A stretch of 64,000 nucleotides of DNA, taken from NCBI RefSeq assembly GCF_004339595.1, contig NZ_SMFU01000014.1, forward strand, positions 1-64,000. The letters are read 5' to 3'. The notes beneath the pieces were generated by a model, which had not been told where the DNA came from, did no database searches, and worked only from the letters and a program-made list of their open reading frames with translations. A program made the position numbers and the translations under genes. Below, piece by piece: positions 34,327 to 43,477 of this stretch; position 1 is the stretch's first letter; the number at the start of each line of letters is the position of its first letter. Origin of the DNA: Marinobacterium mangrovicola (lineage in GTDB: Bacteria; Pseudomonadota; Gammaproteobacteria; Pseudomonadales; Balneatricaceae).

Positions 34327-36104
34327 TTATTGCTCCGTTCTTTCTGGCTGCGGGTGTGGGGAAAGAGTAGATCGACAAAGCACTCCACCGTGGGCTGCGG
34401 CTCATGGTTGGCCAGCCCCGGGCGCTCGTTGGCTTCGATGATGGCGTAATCGGGCCCACTCACATCAGGCACCATGAAATCGAGTCCCACCACCGGGATT
34501 TCGATCGCTTTGGCAGCGCGAATGGCCGCCGACGAGAGGACCGGATGCAGCTCTCCGGTCACATCATGAATGGTGCCTCCTGTATGCAGGTTAGCCGTGG
34601 TTCGCACCTGTAGCCACTCACCACGGGGCAGGATGTCGTCAAAACGGTAGCCGGCACGAGCCACACAGCGCTCGGTTTCGGCATCCAGCGGAATGGTACT
34701 TTCACCGTCTGTCGCCGCCGCACGGCGCCGGCTCAAACGTTCTATCAGTTCGCCAATGGTCTGATCGCCATCACCGATAATCTTGGGTGGACGACGTACA
34801 GCCGCCGCCACGACCTTGTAGTCGATGACGATAATGCGCAGGTCTTCGCCTTTGACGCACTGTTCGAGCAGCACCTTGTCACAGTAGAAGCGGGCCGAAT
34901 CCACCGCCTTGCTCACCTCATCGAGGCTACTCAGACCGACCTGGATCCCCCGCCCCTGTTCGCCGCGGGCCGGTTTGACCACCACCGCCTGATGGCGCGA
35001 GAGAAAGTTTTCGATGCCGGCTTCATCACTGACCACCAGCTGCTCCGGCACACGCAGCCCCTCTTTCTGCAGCAGGCGACGGGTGACCGCTTTATCGTCG
35101 CAGCGGCTCATGGCCACCGCGGAGGTCATCTCACTGAGCGATTCCCGGCAGGTGACCCAGCGCCCGCCCAGCGACAGGCGGAAAAAGCCACCCTCAGCAT
35201 CCAGTACTTCGACACCGATACCACGCCGCCGCGCCTCCTTGGTAATCAGACGCGCGTAAACATTGAGCTCCTCTTCCGGATCCTGACCGATAAACAGCTT
35301 CTCGTTGATCGAGTTCTTGTGTTTAAGGCAGTAGACCGGCACCTGTTCAAAATTGAGCTTGTCATAGAGATGGATGGCGGCATGGTTATCGTGCATCACC
35401 GACAGATCCATGAACGCCCGGCCCCGGTCACGCATCAGCTCGATCAGCGCGCGCGAAAGCCACTCGCCCACGGAGGGGATCTGCGCCTGGGGATCGCTGA
35501 CCAGCGCCCATAGGCTGCAGCCGTTATCCGGGTCGTTGATCGCTTCACGATGGTCAACGCCGGTGACCACACCGATGATTTCGCCGGAGGCTACCTCTTC
35601 AGCCACCAGCACCGTCAGCTCCGGCTTGTCCGGTAGTTTGGAGTAGAAGCCGTCATAGGCGGGGACCATGTGCCGCGCCATATGCAGGCGGTTGATACGG
35701 CGCTGGTCATCCTCAGCGGTTATCTCCCGGATTCGCATACCCTCGGGAAGATCGTCACGCTGTTTGTAATGAGTGAAATCCAGCCGATAGGTCAGCGATG
35801 GATCCATAAATAGATCCTGGGGTGCGTAGGAGAGCACCACGTGCGGCTCACGCACATAAAGCGCTATATCGCGCCGTCCCTCGCGCTCCTTGCGCAGCAG
35901 CTGCGCCAGCTTCTGCGGATCGCGGAAGGTCTGGCCGAAAATCAGCCTGCCCCAGCCGCAGTCCAGTGCCACCTCTTCGCGCATCTTTTCACCGGGCAGA
36001 TCCAGAGGATCGCCCCAGTGTTTCAGCGATGCCATGGCCGAGGGGTCCATCGGGTTCTGCCGCTCTTTCTGTTGCGCGCTATCCTGTTCCGGTTTTTTGG
36101 TCAC
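34323..36104 (-). CDS. ngg: N-acetylglutaminylglutamine synthetase (GNAT plus ATP-grasp)
   Basis: This 593-residue fusion has an N-terminal GNAT acetyltransferase domain (~100-260; LPEGMRIREITAEDDQRRINRL, later FMDLSVMHDNHAAIHLYDKLNF) and a C-terminal ATP-grasp ligase domain (~310-590; VVVKPARGEQGRGIQVGL, IIEANERPGLANHEPQPT). It matches the enzyme that makes N-acetylglutaminylglutamine, which AsnO then amidates to the compatible solute NAGGN. The GTG at 36104 sits just after the asnO stop, with GGAG seven bases upstream; an upstream in-frame reading would overlap asnO. Confidence 0.9.
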   Translation of the reverse strand: MTKKPEQDSAQQKERQNPMDPSAMASLKHWGDPLDLPGEKMREEVALDCGWGRLIFGQTFRDPQKLAQLLRKEREGRRDIALYVREPHVVLSYAPQDLFMDPSLTYRLDFTHYKQRDDLPEGMRIREITAEDDQRRINRLHMARHMVPAYDGFYSKLPDKPELTVLVAEEVASGEIIGVVTGVDHREAINDPDNGCSLWALVSDPQAQIPSVGEWLSRALIELMRDRGRAFMDLSVMHDNHAAIHLYDKLNFEQVPVYCLKHKNSINEKLFIGQDPEEELNVYARLITKEARRRGIGVEVLDAEGGFFRLSLGGRWVTCRESLSEMTSAVAMSRCDDKAVTRRLLQKEGLRVPEQLVVSDEAGIENFLSRHQAVVVKPARGEQGRGIQVGLSSLDEVSKAVDSARFYCDKVLLEQCVKGEDLRIIVIDYKVVAAAVRRPPKIIGDGDQTIGELIERLSRRRAAATDGESTIPLDAETERCVARAGYRFDDILPRGEWLQVRTTANLHTGGTIHDVTGELHPVLSSAAIRAAKAIEIPVVGLDFMVPDVSGPDYAIIEANERPGLANHEPQPTVECFVDLLFPHTRSQKERSNK

Positions 36105-36106
36105 GG

Positions 36107-37882
36107 TCAGACTCCATGGGTCTGCAGCCACATCTCCAGCAGGGCCACCTGCCAAAGCTTGGAACCGCGCAGCGGGGTTATGTGATCACGGGGCGCATCC
36201 ATCAGCTGGTCCAGATATTCCCGGCGGAACAGACCGCGCTGACGACAGGTATCGCTGTCCAGAAAATCGCGTACAAATTCCAGATACGGCCCTTCGATAT
36301 ACTTCAGCGCCGGCACCGGGAAGTACCCCTTGGGCCGGTCTATCACCTCGTTAGGGATGATCCGCCGCGCCATCTCCTTGAGCACATACTTGCCGCTGTC
36401 TTTCACCTTCAGCTCGGCGGGAATGCGTCCTGCCAGTTCGACCACCTCGTGATCGAGGAACGGCACCCGCGCCTCCAGCCCCCAGGCCATGGTCATGTTA
36501 TCGACACGTTTGACCGGGTCATCCACCAGCATCACGTTGGTATCGATATGCAGCGCCTTATCCACCGGGCGCGGGGCGCTGATCCCGGCAAAGTAGTTCT
36601 CGACGAATTGGCGTGAGTAGTTGTCACCTACGAAGTCTGCGCTGATCGCCTCGGCGAACTCCTCTTCACTGCGATCGAAAAACGCCTTGCTGTAATCCTC
36701 CACCGCGTCTTCGCTGTTCAGCATGGGTGGATACCAGTGGTAGCCGCCGAAGACTTCATCGGCCCCCTGACCGCTCTGCACCACTTTCAGGTGTTTGGAG
36801 ACCTCATGGGAGAGCAGGTAGAAACCCACGTTGTCATAGCTCACCATCGGCTCGGACATGGCGCCGAAGGTTTCCGGCAGCGTTTCCAGCAGGCGGCTCG
36901 AGGGCACCATGATCTGGTGATGCTCGGTGTTGTAGTGGTTGGCGATGATGTCGGAGTATTTGAACTCGTCACCCTTCTCGCCACCGGCGGCCTCAAAACC
37001 CACCGAGAAGGTATTCAGCCCGGCCTGGCCATGTTCCGCCAGCAGACCGACGATCAGGCTGGAATCCAGCCCACCAGAGAGCAGCACACCAACCGGCACA
37101 TCCGCCACGGCACGGCGCGCCACCGAACGGCGCATCGCCTCGAGCAGTTCGTCCTCCCACTCCCGCTGGGTCTTGCCCTCGTCGGCCTTGTCCTTCGGCC
37201 CCATGGTTTGGGTCCAGTAGCGGGTGTCCTTATAAGATCCATCCGCTTCGATCACCCGGTAGGTGGCCGGCGGCAGTTTGCGAACACCTTTCAGCAGGGT
37301 ATAGGGCGGCGGCACCACGGCGTGCCACTGCATGTAATGGTGCAAAGCTACCGGGTCGATCTCGGTATCGACGCCACCGGCGGCCAGCAGTGCCGGCAGT
37401 GAGGAGGCGAAGCGCAGCTTGCCCTCCTGCTCGGAGTAATAAAACGGTTTGATACCAAAGCGGTCCCGCGCCATCACCACACGGCCGGTATCGCGGTTAT
37501 GGATAGCAAAGGCAAACATGCCGTTGAAGCGGCTGACACAGTCCGGCCCCCAGGCGTGAAACGCCTTCAGGATCACCTCGGTATCACCGCTGGAAAAGAA
37601 ACGGTAACCACGCGCCTGAAGCTCTTCGCGCAGTTCCTTGTAGTTGTAGATACAGCCATTGAATACCAGGGTCAGGCCCAGGTCTGGATCATGCATCGGC
37701 TGCTGAGCGTGATCTGAAAGATCGATAATTTTCAGGCGGCGATGGCCAAAGACGATGTTCTTCTGGGAATAGATGCCGCCCGCATCGGGCCCTCTGGGAC
37801 GCAGTTTCTCCGCCATCCGTTCAACGGCGGTGACCGACGGCGTGCTGCCGTCAAAAATGATCTCTCCACAAATTCCGCACAT
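36107..37882 (-). CDS. asnO: N-acetylglutaminylglutamine amidotransferase (asparagine synthase-like)
   Basis: The 591-residue protein has a class II glutaminase domain beginning MCGICGEI (nucleophile Cys2) and RGPDAGG, then a synthetase domain with the PP-loop LLSGGLDSSLIVGLL near residue 268 and SGQGADEVFGGYHWYPPM near 370. It is the asparagine-synthase-like enzyme of NAGGN synthesis, forming the C-terminal amide. It is the first of three genes; the order asnO, ngg, peptidase with 2-bp spacing and a 4-bp overlap is the known cluster. NAGGN accumulates under osmotic stress, fitting a marine organism. Confidence 0.9.
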   Translation of the reverse strand: MCGICGEIIFDGSTPSVTAVERMAEKLRPRGPDAGGIYSQKNIVFGHRRLKIIDLSDHAQQPMHDPDLGLTLVFNGCIYNYKELREELQARGYRFFSSGDTEVILKAFHAWGPDCVSRFNGMFAFAIHNRDTGRVVMARDRFGIKPFYYSEQEGKLRFASSLPALLAAGGVDTEIDPVALHHYMQWHAVVPPPYTLLKGVRKLPPATYRVIEADGSYKDTRYWTQTMGPKDKADEGKTQREWEDELLEAMRRSVARRAVADVPVGVLLSGGLDSSLIVGLLAEHGQAGLNTFSVGFEAAGGEKGDEFKYSDIIANHYNTEHHQIMVPSSRLLETLPETFGAMSEPMVSYDNVGFYLLSHEVSKHLKVVQSGQGADEVFGGYHWYPPMLNSEDAVEDYSKAFFDRSEEEFAEAISADFVGDNYSRQFVENYFAGISAPRPVDKALHIDTNVMLVDDPVKRVDNMTMAWGLEARVPFLDHEVVELAGRIPAELKVKDSGKYVLKEMARRIIPNEVIDRPKGYFPVPALKYIEGPYLEFVRDFLDSDTCRQRGLFRREYLDQLMDAPRDHITPLRGSKLWQVALLEMWLQTHGV

Positions 37883-37927
37883 AGGCTTATGTAGTTCCTT
37901 AACAGCGCATGGGGTAAAGGTCGCGAC

Positions 37928-38090
37928 GTTCCCAACGTACTCTCAGGGAACGGGATGAAGATAAAACGACAGAATTAAGAACTGAGCGGGGGCCCGGGTC
38001 GGCAACGACCCAAGAAAAGGGGTTCAGCCGAACCCGCATTGGCACAGAGGCAAAGACTATCTTGCCGGGGGTCAGGCCCTTGAGGCCTGA
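37928..38090 (-). promoter_or_regulatory. Hairpin-rich leader upstream of the NAGGN operon
   Basis: The 434-bp gap between asnO and the divergent GST gene holds no gene. Five stems lie close together: TCAGGCC/GGCCTGA (38072-38090), GGCAA/TTGCC (38049-38066), GGGTTC/GAACCC (38020-38035), GGGTC/GACCC (37996-38011) and GTTCCC/GGGAAC (37928-37951). Read on the asnO strand, the GGGTTC stem is followed by CTTTTCTT, like a weak terminator. A long structured 5' leader or attenuator is possible; no known riboswitch class was matched. Confidence 0.4.
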
Positions 38091-38316
38091 GTGCGTTGTA
38101 CTGAACACCCTGCCCTACCCATCAAGAAGTGATGCCTTTTACCCTAGCAAAGCCAGCACCGCACCACAAACGGGCGCCAAGATATAAGTATTTGTTTTAA
38201 AAGATTTGATTATTACGACCTGAAAACCTTTAAAGCCATTCAATCTGAAGGTCTAACTCTGGCCGCCGGTGCAGTACACTCGGGTAACACTCAACCGACT
38301 GAAAAGAAGGGATGTC

Positions 38317-38895
38317 ATGAAACTTATCGGTTCCGCCGCCTCCCCGTATGTACGCCGTATCCGACTGCTGTTGGCCGCCACGGGTCAGGCATACGAGTTT
38401 GTCGATCTGAATATCTACGGTGAAGACCGCGACGAGCTGCGCAAGCAGAACCCGGCGCTGAAGATCCCGGTGCTTCATGATGGTGACGAGGTGATCTATG
38501 ACTCACGGGTGATCTTCCGCTACCTGGCCGAAAAGCTGGGCCTGCCTGCGCTGAGCTGGAAGGAAGAGAACCAGCTGACGGTGATCGATGCGGTCAACGA
38601 CTCCATGGTCACACTGCTGCTGTCGCAGCGTTCGGGGCTGGATACCAATGAGGACATTCTGCTGTTCAACCTGCAGAAAGAGAGGGTGACCCTGTCGCTC
38701 CAGGCGCTGGAAGGCCTGGTGCAGGATGGCCTGTTCAAACAGTGGGATTATCGCGCGATCTGCCTTTTCACCGCGCTGGACTGGGGGCTGTTCCGTGACA
38801 CTCTGGTGCTGGAAGATACGCCCGCCCTGGTGAGCTGGCTGGTAGAGCAGCAGGAACGGCCGGATGTGATTCCGACCGATCCGCGTCTGGCCTGA
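38317..38895 (+). CDS. Glutathione S-transferase family protein
   Basis: This 192-residue protein has a thioredoxin-like N-terminal domain with SAASPYVRRIRLLLAATG (Ser in the active-site turn) and NPALKIPVLHDGDEVIYDSRVIFRYLAEKL (cis-Pro and the Glu/Asp-Ser glutathione contact). An all-helical C-terminal domain follows. Substrate is unknown. ATG at 38317 has AAGGGA upstream. It is divergent from the NAGGN operon. Confidence 0.88.
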   Translation: MKLIGSAASPYVRRIRLLLAATGQAYEFVDLNIYGEDRDELRKQNPALKIPVLHDGDEVIYDSRVIFRYLAEKLGLPALSWKEENQLTVIDAVNDSMVTLLLSQRSGLDTNEDILLFNLQKERVTLSLQALEGLVQDGLFKQWDYRAICLFTALDWGLFRDTLVLEDTPALVSWLVEQQERPDVIPTDPRLA

Positions 38896-38926
38896 CCCGA
38901 ACGCTCAGCGGCGCCGGTCCGACCGA

Positions 38927-39403
38927 TCAGTAAGTGACGCGCAGCGTACTACCGCTGCCCAATACCCTTACCCGGTCGCCGGCGCGGAAGAAGTTCTGGT
39001 TCTCGACTTCCTGCACCACAGAGGTCAGCTGACCGTTATCCATGCGCAGGGTAATCTCCTGCCCCTGGGTACGGCTGGTTGATTCCTCGATCCGCTGACC
39101 GACGATACCACCGGCCACGGCACCGAGCACCGAAGTAATCACGGAGCCACGCCCGCCGCCAATGGTGCTACCGGCCACGCCACCAACAATCGCACCAGCG
39201 CCACCGCCGACCACGCCATCGGTGCGACCTTCAATCACTACCGGACGCACCGATTCAACCACCGCATACTGCACATTCTGCGCGCGCTGCACTTCACTGC
39301 GGCTGTAAGCATCGCCGGTCAGGCTCTGCTGCGCACAGCCGCCCAGCGCCGCCGTCAGCACCAGCAGTAACGCAGGGGCTTTCAAACTTGTTACTCGTTT
39401 CAT
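38927..39403 (-). CDS. Glycine-zipper outer-membrane lipoprotein (SlyB/Pcp-like)
   Basis: The 158-residue product has a lipoprotein signal ending LGGCAQQ (Cys about residue 23) and a glycine-zipper 2TM region (GVVGGGAGAIVGGVAGSTIGGG, then VLGAVAGGIVGQRIEE, ~63-105). A C-terminal beta domain (VENQNFFRAGDRVRVLG) ends the protein. This is the layout of SlyB/Pcp lipoproteins, which help maintain outer-membrane integrity. Two adjacent ATG codons exist; the second has better AGGA spacing. Confidence 0.88.
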   Translation of the reverse strand: MKRVTSLKAPALLLVLTAALGGCAQQSLTGDAYSRSEVQRAQNVQYAVVESVRPVVIEGRTDGVVGGGAGAIVGGVAGSTIGGGRGSVITSVLGAVAGGIVGQRIEESTSRTQGQEITLRMDNGQLTSVVQEVENQNFFRAGDRVRVLGSGSTLRVTY

Positions 39404-39467
39404 CATTGTCCTACCTGTATTGCACCTCGGGGCGCTTAATTCCTGTCCCGCTCCGCCTGCTCCAGAC

Positions 39468-40625
39468 TTAACGGATACGCAGTATCCACTGGCAGATCAG
39501 GGCCCAAACCGTTTCCCTAACCTTGCGGTACCAGGGACGCCTTTCCCATTCTACCGCATCGACCTCGACGCTATCGCCGAAATCAGTTTCGAATAACTGT
39601 TCGACCTCGCGGGTAAAGCCGGGTTCACAGACCTCGATATTGGCCTCCAGGTTCCAGCGCAGATTCCAGTGGTCCAGGTTGCACGAGCCGACGGAAACCC
39701 GCTCATCGAACAGCGCCACCTTGGCGTGCAGCATACGCGGCTGGTATTCGTAGATGCGCACACCGGCGTTGAGCAGGCGGCGGTAGAAACGCTTGGAGGC
39801 ATAGTAGATCCAGCGATGATCGGTGAGCGGGCCTGCCACCAGCAGGCGTACATCCAGCCCCTGCCGCGCCGCCCGCCGCAACGCCCTGCGCAGGGAAAAC
39901 GACGGCAGGAAATAAGCGGTACAGATCCAGACACGCTCTTTAGCCCGCGAAGTGCATCTGAGCGTGCTGATTTTGATGCTCTGGTTGGCCAGGCCCGCGG
40001 TACTCAGCAAACGGACCTGGGCAGCACCGACCTGGCTCTGCGCGGTTTGCTCCGACCCACCAGCGAGCTGTTCTGCGGTCACCCGCCACCAGAGATGACG
40101 AAACAGCGAGGCCATATCAGCCACCACGGGCCCCTGCACCCGGCACATCAATTCATGCCAGGGGGTTTCCGGTTTGCGCGGCTGATCGATATCGTAATCA
40201 TCGGTGAGGCCGGCGCCCCCAATAAAGGCACAGCGGCGATCGACCACCAGCAGCTTGCGGTGATCGCGGGCGAAGTTGCGGCTCCATTTGTAAAACGCCA
40301 CCGGGTTGTAAAAGCCGATTTGAATTCCGGCATCCCGCAGACGCTGGCGATCTTCCTCCATGAGCCCTCGCGAACCGTAGTCATCCAGCAACAGATAGAC
40401 CTTAACGCCGCGTCCGGCAGCCTCCGTCAGGGCGGCGATAAACCGATCCATCACGATGCCGCTTGAGCAGAGATACATCTCCAGCATCACCGATTGTTGC
40501 GCCGCCTGGATCGCGTAGATCATCTGCGGAAAAAAGTGCTCGCCATCAACAAACAGCTCGACGCTGTTGCCGTCACGCCAGCCGAAACGCGGCCTCCTTG
40601 CGCGTATTCTGCTCATACCACTCAC
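39468..40625 (-). CDS. Phospholipase D family enzyme, cardiolipin synthase-like
   Basis: The 385-residue protein has two HxK(x)4D motifs of the PLD superfamily: HRKLLVVDRRCAFIGGAGLTD near residue 121 and HAKVALFDERVSVGSCNLD near residue 302. It resembles ClsB-type cardiolipin synthases, with a hydrophobic C-terminal end (VWALICQWILRI). Substrate is inferred. It starts directly after the TGA of the ABC exporter gene and is probably cotranscribed with it. Confidence 0.88.
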   Translation of the reverse strand: MSGMSRIRARRPRFGWRDGNSVELFVDGEHFFPQMIYAIQAAQQSVMLEMYLCSSGIVMDRFIAALTEAAGRGVKVYLLLDDYGSRGLMEEDRQRLRDAGIQIGFYNPVAFYKWSRNFARDHRKLLVVDRRCAFIGGAGLTDDYDIDQPRKPETPWHELMCRVQGPVVADMASLFRHLWWRVTAEQLAGGSEQTAQSQVGAAQVRLLSTAGLANQSIKISTLRCTSRAKERVWICTAYFLPSFSLRRALRRAARQGLDVRLLVAGPLTDHRWIYYASKRFYRRLLNAGVRIYEYQPRMLHAKVALFDERVSVGSCNLDHWNLRWNLEANIEVCEPGFTREVEQLFETDFGDSVEVDAVEWERRPWYRKVRETVWALICQWILRIR

Positions 40626-42419
40626 TCAGTGTTGCCTCGCTCCATACAGCCTTGCGTACAGTCCCTGTTGGTCCAGCAGCTCTTCATGGCTTCCCTCCTC
40701 GCTGATTTCACCGCCGTCAAACACATACACCCGATCCGCCTGACGCACGGCACTGAGCCGGTGCGCGACAATGATCGTTGTACGACCGCGTAGAAAATCT
40801 TCGAGTGCAGTATGCAGCGCATGTTCCGTTTCCGTATCCAAAGCCGAGGTTGCCTCGTCCAGAATCACCACGCTCGGGTCGCTTAAAACCATCCGCGCCA
40901 CCGCCAGGCGCTGTCGCTGACCACCGGAAAGGCGGACACCCTGACGGCCGATCACTGTATCCAGACCATCGGCCAACCGCTCAACAAACTCCTTAAGCTG
41001 CGCCACTTCCAGCGCCTGCCAAAGCTGGCCATCTTCATATTCACGCCCCATGGCCAGGTTTTCACGCACGCTGCCGTTAAACAGCGCCGGTGCCTGCAGC
41101 ACCGTGGCCACATGCTCGCGCACCCGGTCCAGGCCGATCTGCGTCACCGGTACGCCATCGAAACGCACCTCGCCTTTTTGCGGCGGATACAGCCCCAGCA
41201 GCACCTGCACCAGGGTAGATTTGCCGCCGCCACTGGCACCCACCAGGGCGATTTTCTCTCCGGCCTCTATCTTCAGGCTGATGCCGCGCAGCACCTCCTG
41301 ACCTTCGATATAGCTGAAGTGGATATCGTCCAGTTCGATACCCACCCGCTTGTGGTCTGCAAACGGATCTTTCAGGTGCGGATAGGCCGGCTCCAGATGC
41401 AGATCCATCAGCCGGTTAACGCGCGTCAGTGCGGCGCGGGCCCCGAACCAGGCGTATTGGATGCCCAGCACCTCCTGCACCGGCCCCATCATGAACCAGA
41501 GGTAGCCGAACACCGCCATCATCTCGCCGATGCTGAGATCGGAGAACACCACCATCAGCATTGAGGCCGCCCGAAAGATATCCACCCCAACCAAAAACAG
41601 CATAAAGCTAAGGCGGTTGGTGGCATCGGACTGCCATTCAAACGCGGTGGAGTGATCGCGCACTTCGCGGGCCCGGTCGGTCAGGCGCACCAGGTAATGG
41701 CGTTCACGGTTACCGGCACGGATCTGCTGGATCGCATCCAGGGTTTCGGTAAGCGCGCCCTGAAACACCTCAAAGGCGCGGTTCTCACGTTTTTTCAGCA
41801 GCTTCACCCGCTTGCCGATCGACATGGTCAGATAGATCACCAGCGGGTTCAGGAACAGGATGAACAGCGCCAGCTGCCAGTGCATCCAGAGCAGTATCAC
41901 GGCGGTGCCGAGAATGGATAGCAGCGCCACCAGCAGGCGGCTCACCGAGGTACCGACAAAGCGGTCCACGGTATCCAGGTCGGTCACAAAGTGAGACGCC
42001 ACCGCGCCGCTGCCGAGGGTTTCGTATTCGTTCATGGAGATCTTCTGTAGCCGCTGCAGCAGGTTCGAGCGAATACGGAAGATCACATCCTTGGAGATGA
42101 TCGTGAACTGGCGCGTCTGCCAGACGTTGAGCCCCAGCGCCAACAGTCTGAGCACCACGGTCAGCAACAGCACCGCGCCGATATAAAGATAGGGCCCGTG
42201 CCAGCTCTCCGGCACCAGCGGGTTAACGAAACCCACCATTGGCCCCGGTTGATTGAGCAGCACTTCATCCACCAGCAGCGGCATCAGCAGCGGCAAGGGC
42301 ACCGACACCACCGTGGCCAGAATCGCAATCAGGTTGGCCAGCACCAGCTCGCGACGGTGCTCCAGGCCGATATTCAGAATGTAGCGCCAGTCATAGTGGC
42401 CGCTCTTTTCACCGCTCAA
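40626..42419 (-). CDS. ABC exporter, fused membrane and ATPase domains
   Basis: The roughly 597-residue half-transporter has six membrane helices (~20-300) and a nucleotide-binding domain with Walker A ALVGASGGGKSTLVQVL, signature LSGGQRQRLAVARMVL, Walker B VVILDEATSALD and switch IVAHRLSA. It is MsbA/MdlB-like; the substrate is not predictable. TTG at 42419 (LSGEKSG) has AAGGA seven bases upstream and is preferred. A GTG at 42446 lies deeper inside the LysR gene. Either way, its start overlaps the LysR 3' end. Confidence 0.88.
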   Translation of the reverse strand: MSGEKSGHYDWRYILNIGLEHRRELVLANLIAILATVVSVPLPLLMPLLVDEVLLNQPGPMVGFVNPLVPESWHGPYLYIGAVLLLTVVLRLLALGLNVWQTRQFTIISKDVIFRIRSNLLQRLQKISMNEYETLGSGAVASHFVTDLDTVDRFVGTSVSRLLVALLSILGTAVILLWMHWQLALFILFLNPLVIYLTMSIGKRVKLLKKRENRAFEVFQGALTETLDAIQQIRAGNRERHYLVRLTDRAREVRDHSTAFEWQSDATNRLSFMLFLVGVDIFRAASMLMVVFSDLSIGEMMAVFGYLWFMMGPVQEVLGIQYAWFGARAALTRVNRLMDLHLEPAYPHLKDPFADHKRVGIELDDIHFSYIEGQEVLRGISLKIEAGEKIALVGASGGGKSTLVQVLLGLYPPQKGEVRFDGVPVTQIGLDRVREHVATVLQAPALFNGSVRENLAMGREYEDGQLWQALEVAQLKEFVERLADGLDTVIGRQGVRLSGGQRQRLAVARMVLSDPSVVILDEATSALDTETEHALHTALEDFLRGRTTIIVAHRLSAVRQADRVYVFDGGEISEEGSHEELLDQQGLYARLYGARQH

Positions 42420-43356
42420 GAGAGAGTCCTTCTGCCTCGCTGTCACCCTGCGTCTCCAACAACCAATTGATAAAATGCCGCTTGGCGTTCACCGCTTCCT
42501 GCGGATGTGGCTCTACCAGAAAGTAACCGCCCGGCGTGGTCACCGTAAACTGCCGCAGCGCTACCAGCAGATCGCGCTCGATCAGACCATCCACCAGCGT
42601 GCCCCAGCCCAGCGCCACGCCCTGCCCGGCCAGTGCCGCCTGCATCAACAGGATATAGTTATCCATGGTCAGCACCGGCACGGCTTCCGCCGCGCTCACA
42701 GCGTGATGCGACATAAAGCGCTCCCAGGAGAGCCAGCCGGTGCCCATCTCATCGTGCAGATCCAGCAACGGCAGGCGCGCCAGCGTATCGCCATCAACAC
42801 TGGCCGGCTCGCTAATCAGGCTGGGATGACAAACCGGGAACACCTCTTCGGCAAACAGGCGCGCAGTGGCGGTGCCCGGTTGCTGACTGGCAAAACCGAT
42901 AATCACATCCAGATCCTGCTCATCGATGTCGAAGGGGTGCTGGGTGGTCAGAATGCGCACATCCACTTCAGGATGACGTTGGCGAAACTCGGGCAGTTTC
43001 GGCATCAGCCAGTAGGATGCCAGGGCAAAATCGGTGGCCACATTCAGCTTCTGATGCAGGCGCCGGTGCTGCAGACGCTCCAGGGTGCCGGCAATGCCCT
43101 GCAACCCCTGCTCCACCGCCTTGAACAGCTCCTGCCCGTCCGGCGTCAGCTCAACGCCGCGGTAGATGCGGTTAAACAGCACCAGCGTCAGCTGCGACTC
43201 CAGGGCCCGGATCTGCTGGCTGACCGCAGACTGGGTCGTGCCCAGCTCGCGCGCGGCGCCGGTAAAGCTGAGATGCCGCGCCGCCGACTCGAAGATCAGC
43301 AGGCTTTGCAGCGGCGGCAGTCGATCGCAAAGTAACATTAGCCAGTCTAATTCCAC
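42409..43356 (-). CDS. LysR regulator of choline-sulfate utilisation
   Basis: The 315-residue LysR protein has an N-terminal winged helix (LLIFESAARHLSFTGAARELGTTQSAVSQQIRALESQL) and an effector domain of the GcvA-like subgroup (VATDFALASYWLMPKLPEFRQRHPEVDVRILTT). It is divergent from betC, the arrangement of the known choline-sulfate regulator. The effector is probably choline or choline-O-sulfate (inferred). The start is GTG at 43356; an ATG six codons in is possible. It overlaps the ABC exporter start. Confidence 0.85.
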   Translation of the reverse strand: MELDWLMLLCDRLPPLQSLLIFESAARHLSFTGAARELGTTQSAVSQQIRALESQLTLVLFNRIYRGVELTPDGQELFKAVEQGLQGIAGTLERLQHRRLHQKLNVATDFALASYWLMPKLPEFRQRHPEVDVRILTTQHPFDIDEQDLDVIIGFASQQPGTATARLFAEEVFPVCHPSLISEPASVDGDTLARLPLLDLHDEMGTGWLSWERFMSHHAVSAAEAVPVLTMDNYILLMQAALAGQGVALGWGTLVDGLIERDLLVALRQFTVTTPGGYFLVEPHPQEAVNAKRHFINWLLETQGDSEAEGLSLER

Positions 43357-43477
43357 TCATCAGTTTCCAGTCAGTTTACACCCTGACAGCCCTATGAAAA
43401 GCTAAGTTCACCGGTGCATACCGATCAACCAGGCTAATCCCACCCCGTTCGGGGTATCACCATGAATACAGGCTTTT

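Noticed and set aside
33334-34449. 371-codon frame antisense to the NAGGN peptidase gene
   Set aside because: It is an antisense shadow of a well-supported gene, with no family motifs.
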